The position numbers and the translations under genes are program-made. From Streptomyces acidiscabies (lineage in GTDB: Bacteria > Actinomycetota > Actinomycetes > Streptomycetales > Streptomycetaceae): DNA of 64,000 nt. The stretch lies in contig NZ_JAGJBY010000001.1 of the NCBI RefSeq assembly GCF_020010905.1, forward strand, positions 2,438,001 to 2,502,000, read 5' to 3'. A model generated the notes under the pieces. The model had not been told where the DNA came from and ran no database searches. It saw nothing but the letters and a program-made list of their open reading frames with translations. The stretch's first letter is position 1; each line of letters begins with the position of its first letter. Below are positions 18,358 through 25,965 of the stretch, piece after piece.

Positions 18358-19530
18358 GTGAAGTCAAGGAAATTGAGCCGTTCGCGGCGCCGCGTCACGA
18401 TACTCACGGCGACCGCCGCATCGGTCGCCGCAGGTGTCGCGCTGCTGCCGAACTGGTCGGCGGGAGCCGCCACCCCGAGCAACCCCACGGTGGACGCCAA
18501 GACCCGGGCGACCTTCCAGAAGCTCGCCGACGCGGTCTTCACCGACCGCACCGACGCGCTCGTCGACGGCAACCGCAAGAAGCCCACGACCCAGGGCTTC
18601 TCCGGACGCGTCAAGATGTCCTCGAAGCAGCACAGCACCGAGAGCAGCACCCTCAACTCCCTGACCCAGCGCAAGAACACGCTGGCGAAGCTCGGTGAGA
18701 AGTACAGCAAGGGCACCACCGGCGTCAGCCTCGACACCGTCAAGGTGACCGGCCGCACCGCCAAGGCCCAGGTCACCGAGACCACGGTCCTCACCTACGA
18801 GAAGACCAGCGCCAAGGAGCCGAACACCACCGGCTTCCAGGCCCACCACGAGCTGACCTTCAAGGCCGACCAGGGCGGCAACTGGCAGCTCTCCGGCGTC
18901 CGTTCGACCGACACGGGCGGCACCACCGTCAACCAGGTCGCCGCGCCCGCCGTCACCACCGTCAAGCCGGCCACCGCCGAGACCGACACCCCGGCCGCCC
19001 CGCGCGCCGCGACGACGCGCAACCCCGTCGCCGTCCCGAAGGTCCTCACCGGCGGGACGTACGACTACAAGGCGATGGCGACCTACGCCGAGAAGTACTG
19101 GAGCAACTACAACCCCGACTACCCGAACTTCAACGGGCAGGGCGCGGGCGGTGACTGCACCAACTTCGTCAGCCAGTCCCTGAAGGCGGGCGGCTGGAAG
19201 CACGCGCCGGGCTACGTGTACGACTACACGAAGTGGTTCGGCAACAACGAGATCCAGTCGTACTCGTTCGTCGGCGTCAACGAGTGGTCCTGGTTCACCC
19301 AGAACGCCAAGCGCTCCACGCCGCTCGCGAACGTCTACCAGATGCAGGTCGGCGACGTCCTCCAGGTCGACTTCGACCGGGACGGCTCCAAGGACCACAC
19401 GATGATCGTGTCCTACGTCGCGAACGGTATGCCCTACCTGACGTACCACTCCTCGAACACCTACCGGCGTTCGCTGTCGAGTGTCCTCGCGTCGTACCCG
19501 AACTCGTACTACTACGCGTACCGCACCTGA
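18358..19530 (+). CDS. secreted amidase-domain protein (Amidase_6)
   Basis: A 390-residue protein starting at GTG 18358. It has a signal peptide (SRSRRRVTILTATAASVAAG, cleavage near SAGAA), an Ala/Thr-rich middle of about 200 residues, and a C-terminal amidase-like domain from about residue 240. That domain begins YDYKAMATYAEKYW and contains GGDCTNFVSQSLKAGG (putative nucleophile Cys) and DHTMIVSY (putative His), the layout of the Amidase_6 family of papain-like cell-wall or polypeptide amidases. It is likely exported and acts on the wall or on secreted peptides. The ribosome-binding site GAGGGGAAC fits the chosen start. Confidence 0.85.
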   Translation: MKSRKLSRSRRRVTILTATAASVAAGVALLPNWSAGAATPSNPTVDAKTRATFQKLADAVFTDRTDALVDGNRKKPTTQGFSGRVKMSSKQHSTESSTLNSLTQRKNTLAKLGEKYSKGTTGVSLDTVKVTGRTAKAQVTETTVLTYEKTSAKEPNTTGFQAHHELTFKADQGGNWQLSGVRSTDTGGTTVNQVAAPAVTTVKPATAETDTPAAPRAATTRNPVAVPKVLTGGTYDYKAMATYAEKYWSNYNPDYPNFNGQGAGGDCTNFVSQSLKAGGWKHAPGYVYDYTKWFGNNEIQSYSFVGVNEWSWFTQNAKRSTPLANVYQMQVGDVLQVDFDRDGSKDHTMIVSYVANGMPYLTYHSSNTYRRSLSSVLASYPNSYYYAYRT

Positions 19531-19551
19531 TCCACCCCTCAGGTACGACGA

Positions 19552-19579
19552 GGCCCGTCACCCCTCAGGGTGACGGGCC
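19552..19579. terminator. bidirectional intrinsic terminator
   Basis: A perfect 12-bp stem GGCCCGTCACCC / GGGTGACGGGCC with a four-base loop lies between the convergent amidase gene and the coiled-coil membrane-protein gene. No T-run follows, as is usual in Streptomyces terminators. Confidence 0.85.
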
Positions 19580-19603
19580 CTGTGTATTCAGTGCGCCGGG
19601 TGT

Positions 19604-21007
19604 TCAGTGGGCAGTGCCCCGCTCCTCGCGGATCTGCGACACCACCCGCGCCACCGACTGCCGCACCGCCTCCGTCTCCGTCAGGAAGTGCCAGTAGTCG
19701 GGGTGACGGCCCTCCAGACCCGCGATCGCGCGGTCCAGGCGGGCCACCGACTCGTCCAGCGGGCGGGCGTGCCGGGGGTCCGGGGTCGTCCGGCCGGTCA
19801 TCGCCAGGCGCTGCGCGTCACGGATCGCGAAACGCGTCCGGTCGATCTCCTGCTGCGGGTCCTTCTGGACCGCGTTCAGCCTGGTCAGCCGGTCACCGGC
19901 GGCCGACACCGACTCGTCCGTCGCGTTCAGCAGCGCCCGCACCGTCGACAGCAGCGACGCCGCGTCCGGCCAGCGCTGCTCCTCCCGCGCGGTCCGCGCC
20001 TCGCGGAGCTTCGCCTCGGCCTGCCGGACGTTCTCCGCGGCCTGCTCCGGCACCCGCTGGAGGTCCTGCCAGCAGGCCGCCGCGAACCGGCGCCGCAACT
20101 CGCTGAGGATCGGGTCGACCTGGTCCGCGCGGGTCGTCAGCGCCTGTGCGCGCGTGCGCAGCGACACCAGGCGGTGGTCGATCTCGGCGGCCTTCTCCGG
20201 CAGCCTGGATGCCTCCGCACGGATCGACTCCGCCTCCCGAGAGACCCGCTCCGCGCGCTCCAGCGTCTCCGGCACGCCGTGCTGGCCCGCGCCCTGGTTC
20301 AGCTTCGTCAACTCCGGTGCCAGCGCCGCGAGTCGGGCCGCGAGGTCGTCCGCCTTGAGGCCGGTCCGCCGGACCGCGTCCAGCGCGTCGGAGGCCGCCA
20401 GCAGGGCCTGGCGGGCCCGCTCCACCGCCGGGGCGAGGCGGGCGAGCTGTGTCTCCGCCTTGCCGAGGAGGGGGCCCAGGCTGCTCGCGAAGCGGTCCAA
20501 GTCCTGCTTGGCCTTGGTGAGTTCGTCCTTCGCGCGGGTCAGCTGCGTGCGCGCCTGCGCCGCCGCCGAGGTCTCCAGGTCGTCGCGGTCGAGGTCGTGC
20601 GCGTCGACGGCGGTGATGTACTGCTGGCTCACCTCGTCGATCCGGCGGCCGATCTCCTCGAACGAGCCGACCGCCCTGCGCGCCGCCGGGGAGTCGTCCA
20701 CCGCCGTGATCGTCTCGATCGAGATCCTCAAGTCCCGCTGCGCGGTGTCCAGTTCGTAGAACGCCGCAGCCGCCGCGTCCTTCGCCGCCTGCGCCTCGAC
20801 CCGCATGCCCTCCGACCGGCCGCCGAACCAGCGCCGGGTGCCGCCGCCGGCGAACGCGGCGGGGAGAGCGAGGGAGGCGAGGAGGGGGAGGGCGGTGACA
20901 AGGGTGAGGGTGTCGCGTAGTACCAGGGAGCTACGGGGACGACGGAGTACGGGCGCGCGCCGCAGGGGCCGGTCCGGTCGACTCTCTTGTGAAGGTGTCG
21001 CCGTCAC
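19604..21007 (-). CDS. coiled-coil membrane protein, unknown function
   Basis: A 467-residue protein starting at GTG 21007 behind GAGAGGGA. A basic proline-rich head is followed by a hydrophobic segment at about residues 30-53 (DTLTLVTALPLLASLALPAAFA). The rest is almost entirely Ala/Arg/Glu/Leu-rich helix with heptad character, in several coiled-coil blocks separated by short breaks. There is a single Cys and no enzyme motif. The layout suggests a membrane-anchored scaffold with a long helical domain. It is convergent with the amidase gene and 97 bp downstream of the DUF4097 lipoprotein gene. Confidence 0.7.
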   Translation of the reverse strand: MTATPSQESRPDRPLRRAPVLRRPRSSLVLRDTLTLVTALPLLASLALPAAFAGGGTRRWFGGRSEGMRVEAQAAKDAAAAAFYELDTAQRDLRISIETITAVDDSPAARRAVGSFEEIGRRIDEVSQQYITAVDAHDLDRDDLETSAAAQARTQLTRAKDELTKAKQDLDRFASSLGPLLGKAETQLARLAPAVERARQALLAASDALDAVRRTGLKADDLAARLAALAPELTKLNQGAGQHGVPETLERAERVSREAESIRAEASRLPEKAAEIDHRLVSLRTRAQALTTRADQVDPILSELRRRFAAACWQDLQRVPEQAAENVRQAEAKLREARTAREEQRWPDAASLLSTVRALLNATDESVSAAGDRLTRLNAVQKDPQQEIDRTRFAIRDAQRLAMTGRTTPDPRHARPLDESVARLDRAIAGLEGRHPDYWHFLTETEAVRQSVARVVSQIREERGTAH

Positions 21008-21104
21008 GTCCCTCTCCCGCGCTGTCGTCCGTCCTGCCTGGCCCGGTTTCCATTCTCCCACCGGTGAAGGACGAACACACGGGGCGGTCGGTTCGCGCGC
21101 CGCC

Positions 21105-21872
21105 TCAGCTCGTGGTGCGGATGGTCAGGTCGCCGTCCGAGAGCCGTGCCGTGATCTCGTGCGCACTGTCGTCCGCGCGCGGCACCGAGACCCGGGTGTC
21201 GCCGTCGTTCACCTTCGTCGACACCTTGTACGTCCCCTTCGGCACCTCGATCGTGACGTTCCCGTCGTTCGCCTTCGCCTCGATCCGGTCCGGTACGACG
21301 GAGAGGTTGAGCCGGACCGAGCCGTCCCCGGAGTGGGTGGTGATCGTCCGCGAGGAGACGTCCGCGCGCACCGAGCCGTCGTTCGTGTCCAGGTCCAGCG
21401 GGCCCGAGGTGTCGGTGATGCGTACGGAGCCGTCGCCCGCCTTGACGCTCAGCGCGTCCCGCAGGCCGCTCACCTTCACGCCGCCGTCGTTCGAGACGAC
21501 CTTCACCGCGACGCCCCGGGGGATCTCGACCCGGTGCCGCGCGGAGCAGTCCGCGACGAGGCCGCTGCACTTCATCCGCAGCTTCAGCCGGCCGTCCTGC
21601 GACATCGACCACGTCAGCTTCGGGCCCTCGCCGACCGTCACGGAACCGTCGAACCAGCGCGTCACCTCGACCTGGCCCGCCTTGTTCCCCTCCGCCGCGA
21701 CGATCTCCAGCGCCGTGTCCTGCGCGTCGATCGTCAGCGTCGACCCCTTCAGGCCGAACGCCCGCGACTCCGGTTCGGTGTCCTCGGAGGCGTCCGAGCA
21801 GGCCGTACCGAACACGGCGATGAGTACCACACCGCTGAGTATTAGACGGGTAGTACCTGAGATGCGGGCCAT
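21105..21872 (-). CDS. DUF4097-family lipoprotein
   Basis: A 255-residue protein with a lipobox (IAVFGTAC) after a hydrophobic signal at residues 9-25, so it is a predicted lipoprotein. The mature part is a right-handed beta-solenoid of the DUF4097 type, with regularly spaced DGSV/DGNV turns (NDGGVKVSG, GDGSVRITD, NDGSVRADV, GDGSVRLNL, NDGNVTIEV, NDGDTRVSV, SDGDLTIRT). A second extracytoplasmic Cys pair (MKCSGLVADCS) could form a disulfide. The start ATG 21872 has AGGGGGA eight bases upstream. Function unknown. Confidence 0.88.
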   Translation of the reverse strand: MARISGTTRLILSGVVLIAVFGTACSDASEDTEPESRAFGLKGSTLTIDAQDTALEIVAAEGNKAGQVEVTRWFDGSVTVGEGPKLTWSMSQDGRLKLRMKCSGLVADCSARHRVEIPRGVAVKVVSNDGGVKVSGLRDALSVKAGDGSVRITDTSGPLDLDTNDGSVRADVSSRTITTHSGDGSVRLNLSVVPDRIEAKANDGNVTIEVPKGTYKVSTKVNDGDTRVSVPRADDSAHEITARLSDGDLTIRTTS

Positions 21873-21972
21873 GGCGAAGTCCCCCTGAGACGAACCGGAT
21901 CGGTACTACGACGCTAGGCCCGCAGGCCGCCGTACTCGATCCGGCTCCCTCCCTCATCGAGGGTGGGGATAA

Positions 21973-21994
21973 CCCCCGGGGGACCCCCTAGGGG
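21973..21994. promoter_or_regulatory. paired GC palindromes upstream of DUF4097 gene
   Basis: Two adjacent perfect 10-bp palindromes, CCCCCGGGGG (21973-21982) and CCCCTAGGGG (21985-21994), sit about 100 bp upstream of the DUF4097 start and 75 bp before the tRNA. The second is surrounded by bases that read TATGCCCCTAGGGGG on the minus strand, resembling copper-repressor (CsoR-type) sites. This is a candidate operator only. Confidence 0.35.
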
Positions 21995-22069
21995 CATACG
22001 AGTTTGCAGGACAGCACCCCGGGCAAGGTACGCTGTCGACTCGTCCCGAGCGCGCGAGTCTCGGGGGAC

Positions 22070-22141
<72 letters not shown>

Positions 22142-22147
22142 CAGTCG

Positions 22148-22178
22148 GACCCTCTAGGTAGTACCTAGGGGGTCTTTT
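22148..22178 (+). terminator. intrinsic terminator of tRNA-Val, overlapping the end of DUF2277
   Basis: A 13-bp near-perfect stem (GACCCTCTAGGTA with TACCTAGGGGGTC, one wobble) and a single central G at 22161, followed by TTTT at 22175-22178. It starts seven bases after the tRNA. The stem contains the stop codon of the convergent DUF2277 gene, so it can serve both strands. Confidence 0.88.
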
Positions 22179-22401
22179 CCATGTCCCGGGGTATCCCCCG
22201 TACCTCAAGCCCCGCCATCAGCTCCGCCGTCGCCGCCTCGATCGCCGCCACCGCCCGGTCGAACACCTCCTGGTTGTGCGCGGCCGGCGCGCGGAAGCCG
22301 GAGACCTTGCGGACGTACTGGAGCGCGGCGGCGTGGAAGTCCTCGCCGGTGGCGTCGTGCGGGAGGGACGGCGGGCGGAGGGTCTTGATGCTGCGGCACA
22401 T
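22165..22401 (-). CDS. DUF2277 family protein
   Basis: A 78-residue protein starting at ATG 22401 with the DUF2277 signature MCRSIKTLRPP followed by ATGEDFHAAALQYVRKVSGFR and NQEVFDRAVAAIEAAT. The family is a short, mostly helical conserved protein of unknown function. The frame stays open far upstream, but only this part matches the family. It is convergent with tRNA-Val and divergent from the PanE-type gene. Confidence 0.88.
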   Translation of the reverse strand: MCRSIKTLRPPSLPHDATGEDFHAAALQYVRKVSGFRAPAAHNQEVFDRAVAAIEAATAELMAGLEVRGIPRDMEKTP

Positions 22402-22524
22402 GGGGCCAGTGTCCCTCTCCCGGGCGCATCCCGCTGGCCCTTGGCACCGCCGCCGCACATTGGCATGATCACCGTCGTGGCGGCCACCGGAGATCCGGGG
22501 CCGACCGGCGAAAGGAATCACATC

Positions 22525-23421
22525 ATGACGTACGACAAGCTCACCGTCGCCGTCCTCGGCCCCGGCGGGGTCGGCGGACTGCTCGCCGCGCTGCTCGCCA
22601 AGGCCGGGCACCGGGTGATCTGCCTCGCGCGCGAGGACACCGCGACGGCGCTGCGCACGGACGGCATCCAGGTCCGCAGCGCACAGTTCGGCACCTTCAC
22701 GGCCCACGTCGAGGCGGACACGGAACTCAGGGCCCCCGCCGACGCCGTACTGATCGCCGTCAAGCAGACGGCTCTGGACGACGCACTGGCGCGCGTCCCC
22801 GCCGAAGTGCTCGGCGACGCCCTCCTCGTACCGTTCCTGAACGGCGTCGAACACCCCGCGACCCTCCGCGCGCACCACCGCCCCGAGCTGGTCGCGCCCG
22901 GGGTGATCCGGGTCGAGTCCACGCGTACGGCGCCCGGGGTGATCGAGCACGCGAGCCCGTTCACGGAGATCGACCTCTCCGGCGACCCCGTCGACCCAAC
23001 TCGCCTGGAGGCGCTGGCCGTTGTCCTGAACGGAGCGGGCCCGAGGACGCGGGTCCTGGGCAGCGAGACGCAGGCGCTCTGGGCGAAGCTCGCGTTCCTG
23101 GCCCCCTTCGCGCTGCTCACCACGCGGTACGCCCTGCCCGTCGGCGACCTCCGCACCGCCCACCGCGACGAACTCACCGCCCTGGTCACGGAGGTCGCGG
23201 CGATCAGCACGGCCGCCGGGTCCGCGGCGGACCCCGCCAGGATCCTCGCCCGCTACGACGCACTGCCGGGCTCCATGAAGTCGTCCATGCAGCGCGACGC
23301 GGAGTCGGGCCGGCCGCTCGAACTCGACGCGATCGGCGGGGCGTTGCTGCGGGCGGCGGGGGCGTACGGGGTGGGGGCGCCGGTGGCGGAGCGGGTGGTG
23401 GGGGAGCTGGGGGCGTCGTAG
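22525..23421 (+). CDS. ketopantoate reductase family (PanE/ApbA) oxidoreductase
   Basis: A 298-residue NAD(P)H-dependent reductase starting at ATG 22525 behind GAAAGGA. The N-terminal Rossmann motif is VLGPGGVGGLLAALLAKAGH, followed by VLIAVKQTALDDAL, the PanE-typical FLNGVEH segment, and the catalytic-lysine helix LWAKLAFLAPFALLTTRY. The C-terminal domain contains GSMKSSMQRDAESGRPLELDAIGG, which is diagnostic. The canonical reaction reduces 2-dehydropantoate to pantoate in coenzyme A synthesis, but Streptomyces carries several paralogues and the true substrate may differ. Confidence 0.85.
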   Translation: MTYDKLTVAVLGPGGVGGLLAALLAKAGHRVICLAREDTATALRTDGIQVRSAQFGTFTAHVEADTELRAPADAVLIAVKQTALDDALARVPAEVLGDALLVPFLNGVEHPATLRAHHRPELVAPGVIRVESTRTAPGVIEHASPFTEIDLSGDPVDPTRLEALAVVLNGAGPRTRVLGSETQALWAKLAFLAPFALLTTRYALPVGDLRTAHRDELTALVTEVAAISTAAGSAADPARILARYDALPGSMKSSMQRDAESGRPLELDAIGGALLRAAGAYGVGAPVAERVVGELGAS

Positions 23422-23542
23422 GCGTCGTAGGTCCCGCAGGGAGGGGGCGGTCTGGAAATCGTACGGACGTACGACTACCTCGTTCGTGTGAACCCCGTGA
23501 GGAACTCGCTACACAAAATCGAACAGGCGTACCATTAGCGAT

Positions 23543-23869
23543 GTGGCTGAGACCTACGACTTTCCGAGCGACCTGCGCGCCGGTCAGGAGGAGCTGCATC
23601 AGGTCCGGGCCGAGCTGTCGGCCCTGCTGAAGCGGCTGCCCTGGTCGGTCGCGCCCCTGGACGGGTTCAGTGACACGGAGCGGTGGCGGCCGGTGGAGCG
23701 GCCGGCGTCCCCGGGGTGGACGGAGGACGAGCAGGCGGAGGTGGAGAAGCTGCGCCGCCGGGAGCACGAGCTGGCGGTGTTCGTGACGGGGCACCGGTTC
23801 TGGGCGGAGGTGGAGAAGGGGGAGCGGGTGGAGGCCCGCATGCGGTTGAAACGCGAGCCTCCACCCTGA
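23543..23869 (+). CDS. conserved hypothetical protein
   Basis: A 108-residue soluble protein starting at GTG 23543. It is rich in Glu, Arg and Trp and predicted mostly helical, with two amphipathic helices (SDLRAGQEELHQVRAELSALL and EDEQAEVEKLRRREHELAVF) around a proline-containing middle. No motif or Cys is evident and I do not recognise the family. The upstream gap has a TCGTAC-N4-GTACGA inverted repeat at 23459-23474. The gene ends three bases before the stop of the convergent DUF305 gene. Confidence 0.6.
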   Translation: MAETYDFPSDLRAGQEELHQVRAELSALLKRLPWSVAPLDGFSDTERWRPVERPASPGWTEDEQAEVEKLRRREHELAVFVTGHRFWAEVEKGERVEARMRLKREPPP

Positions 23870-23872
23870 GAG

Positions 23873-24523
23873 CTACTTCGTGCCGAGGAAGCCCTTCATC
23901 TCCGTGATCTCGGCCTTCTGCGCCGTGATGATCGCGTCGGCCATGGTGAGCGCGGGCGCGTACTGACCCTTCGCCTTCTCGGTGCCGGCCATCTCGACCG
24001 CGCCCTCGTGGTGTTCGATCATCATCCGCGTGAACTCGGTGTCGAACTTCGCGCCGGACGCTTTCTCCAGCGCCGTCATGTCGGCGCCGGACATCATCCC
24101 GGCCATCCCGTCCATCCCCTCCATTCCAGCCATCCCGGAGTGGTCCATGCCGCCCTCCGCGGGGACGTCCTCGCCCCACGCCGTGAGCCACCCGCTCATG
24201 GTCTTGATCTCCGGGTCCTGAGCCCCCTTGATCCGCGTGGCCAACGCCTTGACCTGCGGCGACGAAGCCCGGTCGGCGGCCAGCGCGGCCATCTCGACGG
24301 CCTGCCGGTGATGCGGGATCATCCCCTGCGCGAAGGAGACGTCCTGCGCGTTGTGCGCGCCTTCGGAGGCGCCGGCGGACACGGAGGGCGACGAGGACGA
24401 CGTCGACCCGCTCGCCTGCTGCCCCTCGCTGTCCCCGCTCCCACCGCACCCGGCGAGAAGAAGCGCGGCGGTCGCGGCGACGGCGACCCGGACAAGCCGG
24501 ATACGGCGAATGGTGCTGTTCAT
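23873..24523 (-). CDS. DUF305 lipoprotein, metal (copper)-associated
   Basis: A 216-residue lipoprotein starting at ATG 24523 with AGGAG upstream. The lipobox LLLAGC is at about residues 20-25, followed by a Ser/Gly linker. It has two DUF305 helical modules, each with a metal-type motif: FAQGMIPHHRQAVEMA and FTRMMIEHHEGAVEMA. A Met-rich loop between them (MDHSGMAGMEGMDGMAGMMSG) resembles copper-binding methionine motifs. It lies 81 bp downstream of the DUF6153 gene on the same strand. A role in extracytoplasmic copper handling is the usual proposal for this family. Confidence 0.88.
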   Translation of the reverse strand: MNSTIRRIRLVRVAVAATAALLLAGCGGSGDSEGQQASGSTSSSSPSVSAGASEGAHNAQDVSFAQGMIPHHRQAVEMAALAADRASSPQVKALATRIKGAQDPEIKTMSGWLTAWGEDVPAEGGMDHSGMAGMEGMDGMAGMMSGADMTALEKASGAKFDTEFTRMMIEHHEGAVEMAGTEKAKGQYAPALTMADAIITAQKAEITEMKGFLGTK

Positions 24524-24604
24524 GTGCGTGAACTCCTGCGTACGGAGGGTCTGTTGGACGCAGCGGCACCCCACACCGGCGTACGGCATGGCGTGCGGGC
24601 GCCT

Positions 24605-25048
24605 CTAGATCCGCAGGAGTTGAAGCTCGGCGAGGGACGGCGGGGCACGCGCCGCCTCGGAACCGCCGCAGACGACGGAGCGAAGGACCTCACCGGGTAC
24701 GACGACGGCGACCGGATCGGCGACGGGCCCCGCCAACTCCGGCGCCCCGCTCACCTTGGCCGCGGCACACGTCGCATCGGCGTGCCGGGCATGGCCACCA
24801 CAGTGCCCGTCCTCGGAACACCCACCGGCGCTCACATCGACGTGCACCCCGGCCTCGGCCATCACCGGAGCGGCAACAGAAGCCGTCACCCCAGCCGTAC
24901 GGTCGTGCCCGACCGCATGCAGCCCACCCGGCGCGAGCCCATGCATGGCAAGCAGCCCCACCAGCACCCCGAGCACGCACACCAACGACGGCCACCCCCA
25001 CAGGGGCGACCGCACGGCACGCGGCTCGGGTCGGGTCACGTGGGTCAT
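24605..25048 (-). CDS. DUF6153-like membrane/secreted His-Cys protein
   Basis: A 147-residue protein starting at ATG 25048. One hydrophobic helix at about residues 18-36 (PSLVCVLGVLVGLLAMHGL) is followed by an extracytoplasmic region with clustered His and Cys (CSEDGHCGGHARHADATC), suited to metal binding. This architecture and its position before a DUF305 lipoprotein gene match the actinobacterial DUF6153 family. A GC-rich palindrome and a perfect 17-bp palindrome lie directly upstream. The ribosome-binding site is weak, so translation could be near-leaderless. Confidence 0.75.
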   Translation of the reverse strand: MTHVTRPEPRAVRSPLWGWPSLVCVLGVLVGLLAMHGLAPGGLHAVGHDRTAGVTASVAAPVMAEAGVHVDVSAGGCSEDGHCGGHARHADATCAAAKVSGAPELAGPVADPVAVVVPGEVLRSVVCGGSEAARAPPSLAELQLLRI

Positions 25049-25258
25049 CCTAGGGGGCGACTGTGCATCCCCCGTGGGGGTACCCGGTATCTGATACCGG
25101 ACTGGCTCGGCGTCCCGCGCCACACCTTCCACGCTGTGTTCGGCGCCGTCATCGCTCAGGGCCGCGACTACCGCGAGACATTCCACGAGTTCCGCCCCGG
25201 CTTCGACCTCCACGCCCGGATCACCAGAGTCGAGACCCGGATACCTGACGGCACATGA
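25040..25258 (+). other. orphan open frame, possible gene remnant
   Basis: The plus-strand frame ending at TGA 25256-25258 reads convincingly like protein in its last 57 codons (RYLIPDWLGVPRHTFHAVF, then QGRDYRETFHEFRPGFD and ARITRVETRIPDGT). The only nearby in-frame start is GTG 25040, which overlaps the divergent DUF6153 gene. I do not recognise the family. It may be the 3' remnant of a gene at the edge of the mobile-element relic, or chance. Confidence 0.25.
25067..25100 (-). promoter_or_regulatory. double palindrome upstream of the DUF6153-DUF305 operon
   Basis: CCCCC-GT-GGGGG (25069-25080) reads on the minus strand as TACCCCCACGGGGGA, one base off the TACCC-N5-GGGTA form I recall for CsoR/RicR copper repressors. 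Immediately next to it is a perfect 17-bp palindrome, CCGGTATC-T-GATACCGG (25084-25100). Both lie 20-52 bp upstream of the DUF6153 start, where promoter and operator would be expected. Confidence 0.45.
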
Positions 25259-25300
25259 CCGCAGCCCCTGCTTCCCTTCGGGAGAGTGGGGGCCGCTTCG

Positions 25301-25846
25301 TCATGCCCGAGGCGCGAGCCGATCCACCGCATCGAGCAGGAGGCCCCAGGGGTATTCGCTTGGGCGCCCTTGCCCCGGCTGGTTCGGCACGAATCCGCCC
25401 TCGCCGTACAACACGGTGACGCCCATCGCCCTCAGTTCGGTGACGCTTCGCTCGAACCGGTTGTGCTGCACGTACGCAGAGTTCACGCACGGCATGGCCA
25501 CGATCGGGATCCCCTTCCCGATGCCCTCCGCAACCACCCCGATCACGAAGTCCCGCGTCAAACCAAGCGCCCACACGTTCACCGAATGGAAGGTGACCGG
25601 CGTAAACGCGATCACGTCGGCCTTCGGCCACACGTCCGGCTCGCCGGGCAGCTTGTACTCGGAGCGCACCGGGTGCCCAGTCAGCTCCTCCAGCGCACGC
25701 AACTGCTCGCCGAGCCAGCGAGCGGCCGTCGGGGTGAGCCCGAGGCACACGTCCCAACCGCGACGCTGGGCCTCCTCGATCACCTTGGCAACGTCGGCAA
25801 CGGGTGGAGCTGCTGAGCCGAACAGGTACAGCACGCGAGAGGTCAT
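25301..25846 (-). CDS. flavoprotein of the HFCD fold (decarboxylase-like)
   Basis: A 181-residue protein starting at ATG 25846. It has a flavodoxin-like HFCD pattern: VLYLFGSAAPPVADVAKVIEEAQRRGWDV, TPTAARWL, ADVIAFTPVTFHSVNVWALG and VAMPCVNSAYVQH, the last corresponding to the region of the PxMNxxMW motif in PPC-decarboxylase and LanD-type enzymes. Family members oxidatively decarboxylate peptidyl-Cys or phosphopantothenoylcysteine, but many Streptomyces homologues beside XRE regulators have no known substrate. It is divergent from the XRE gene (119-bp gap). Confidence 0.75.
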   Translation of the reverse strand: MTSRVLYLFGSAAPPVADVAKVIEEAQRRGWDVCLGLTPTAARWLGEQLRALEELTGHPVRSEYKLPGEPDVWPKADVIAFTPVTFHSVNVWALGLTRDFVIGVVAEGIGKGIPIVAMPCVNSAYVQHNRFERSVTELRAMGVTVLYGEGGFVPNQPGQGRPSEYPWGLLLDAVDRLAPRA

Positions 25847-25965
25847 GCCGCCTATCGGATCACATGCAACCGCCCCCGATCCGAGTGGAGTCGGGGGCAG
25901 ACGCCTGCACTCACGGCTGGGCGCGAGTACCGTTCCAAGCGGCTGCAAGGAACGAGGAGACCAGT

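Noticed and set aside
23459..23474. TCGTAC-N4-GTACGA as a specific operator
   Set aside because: The word cgtac is over-represented throughout this genome, so the match has little weight.
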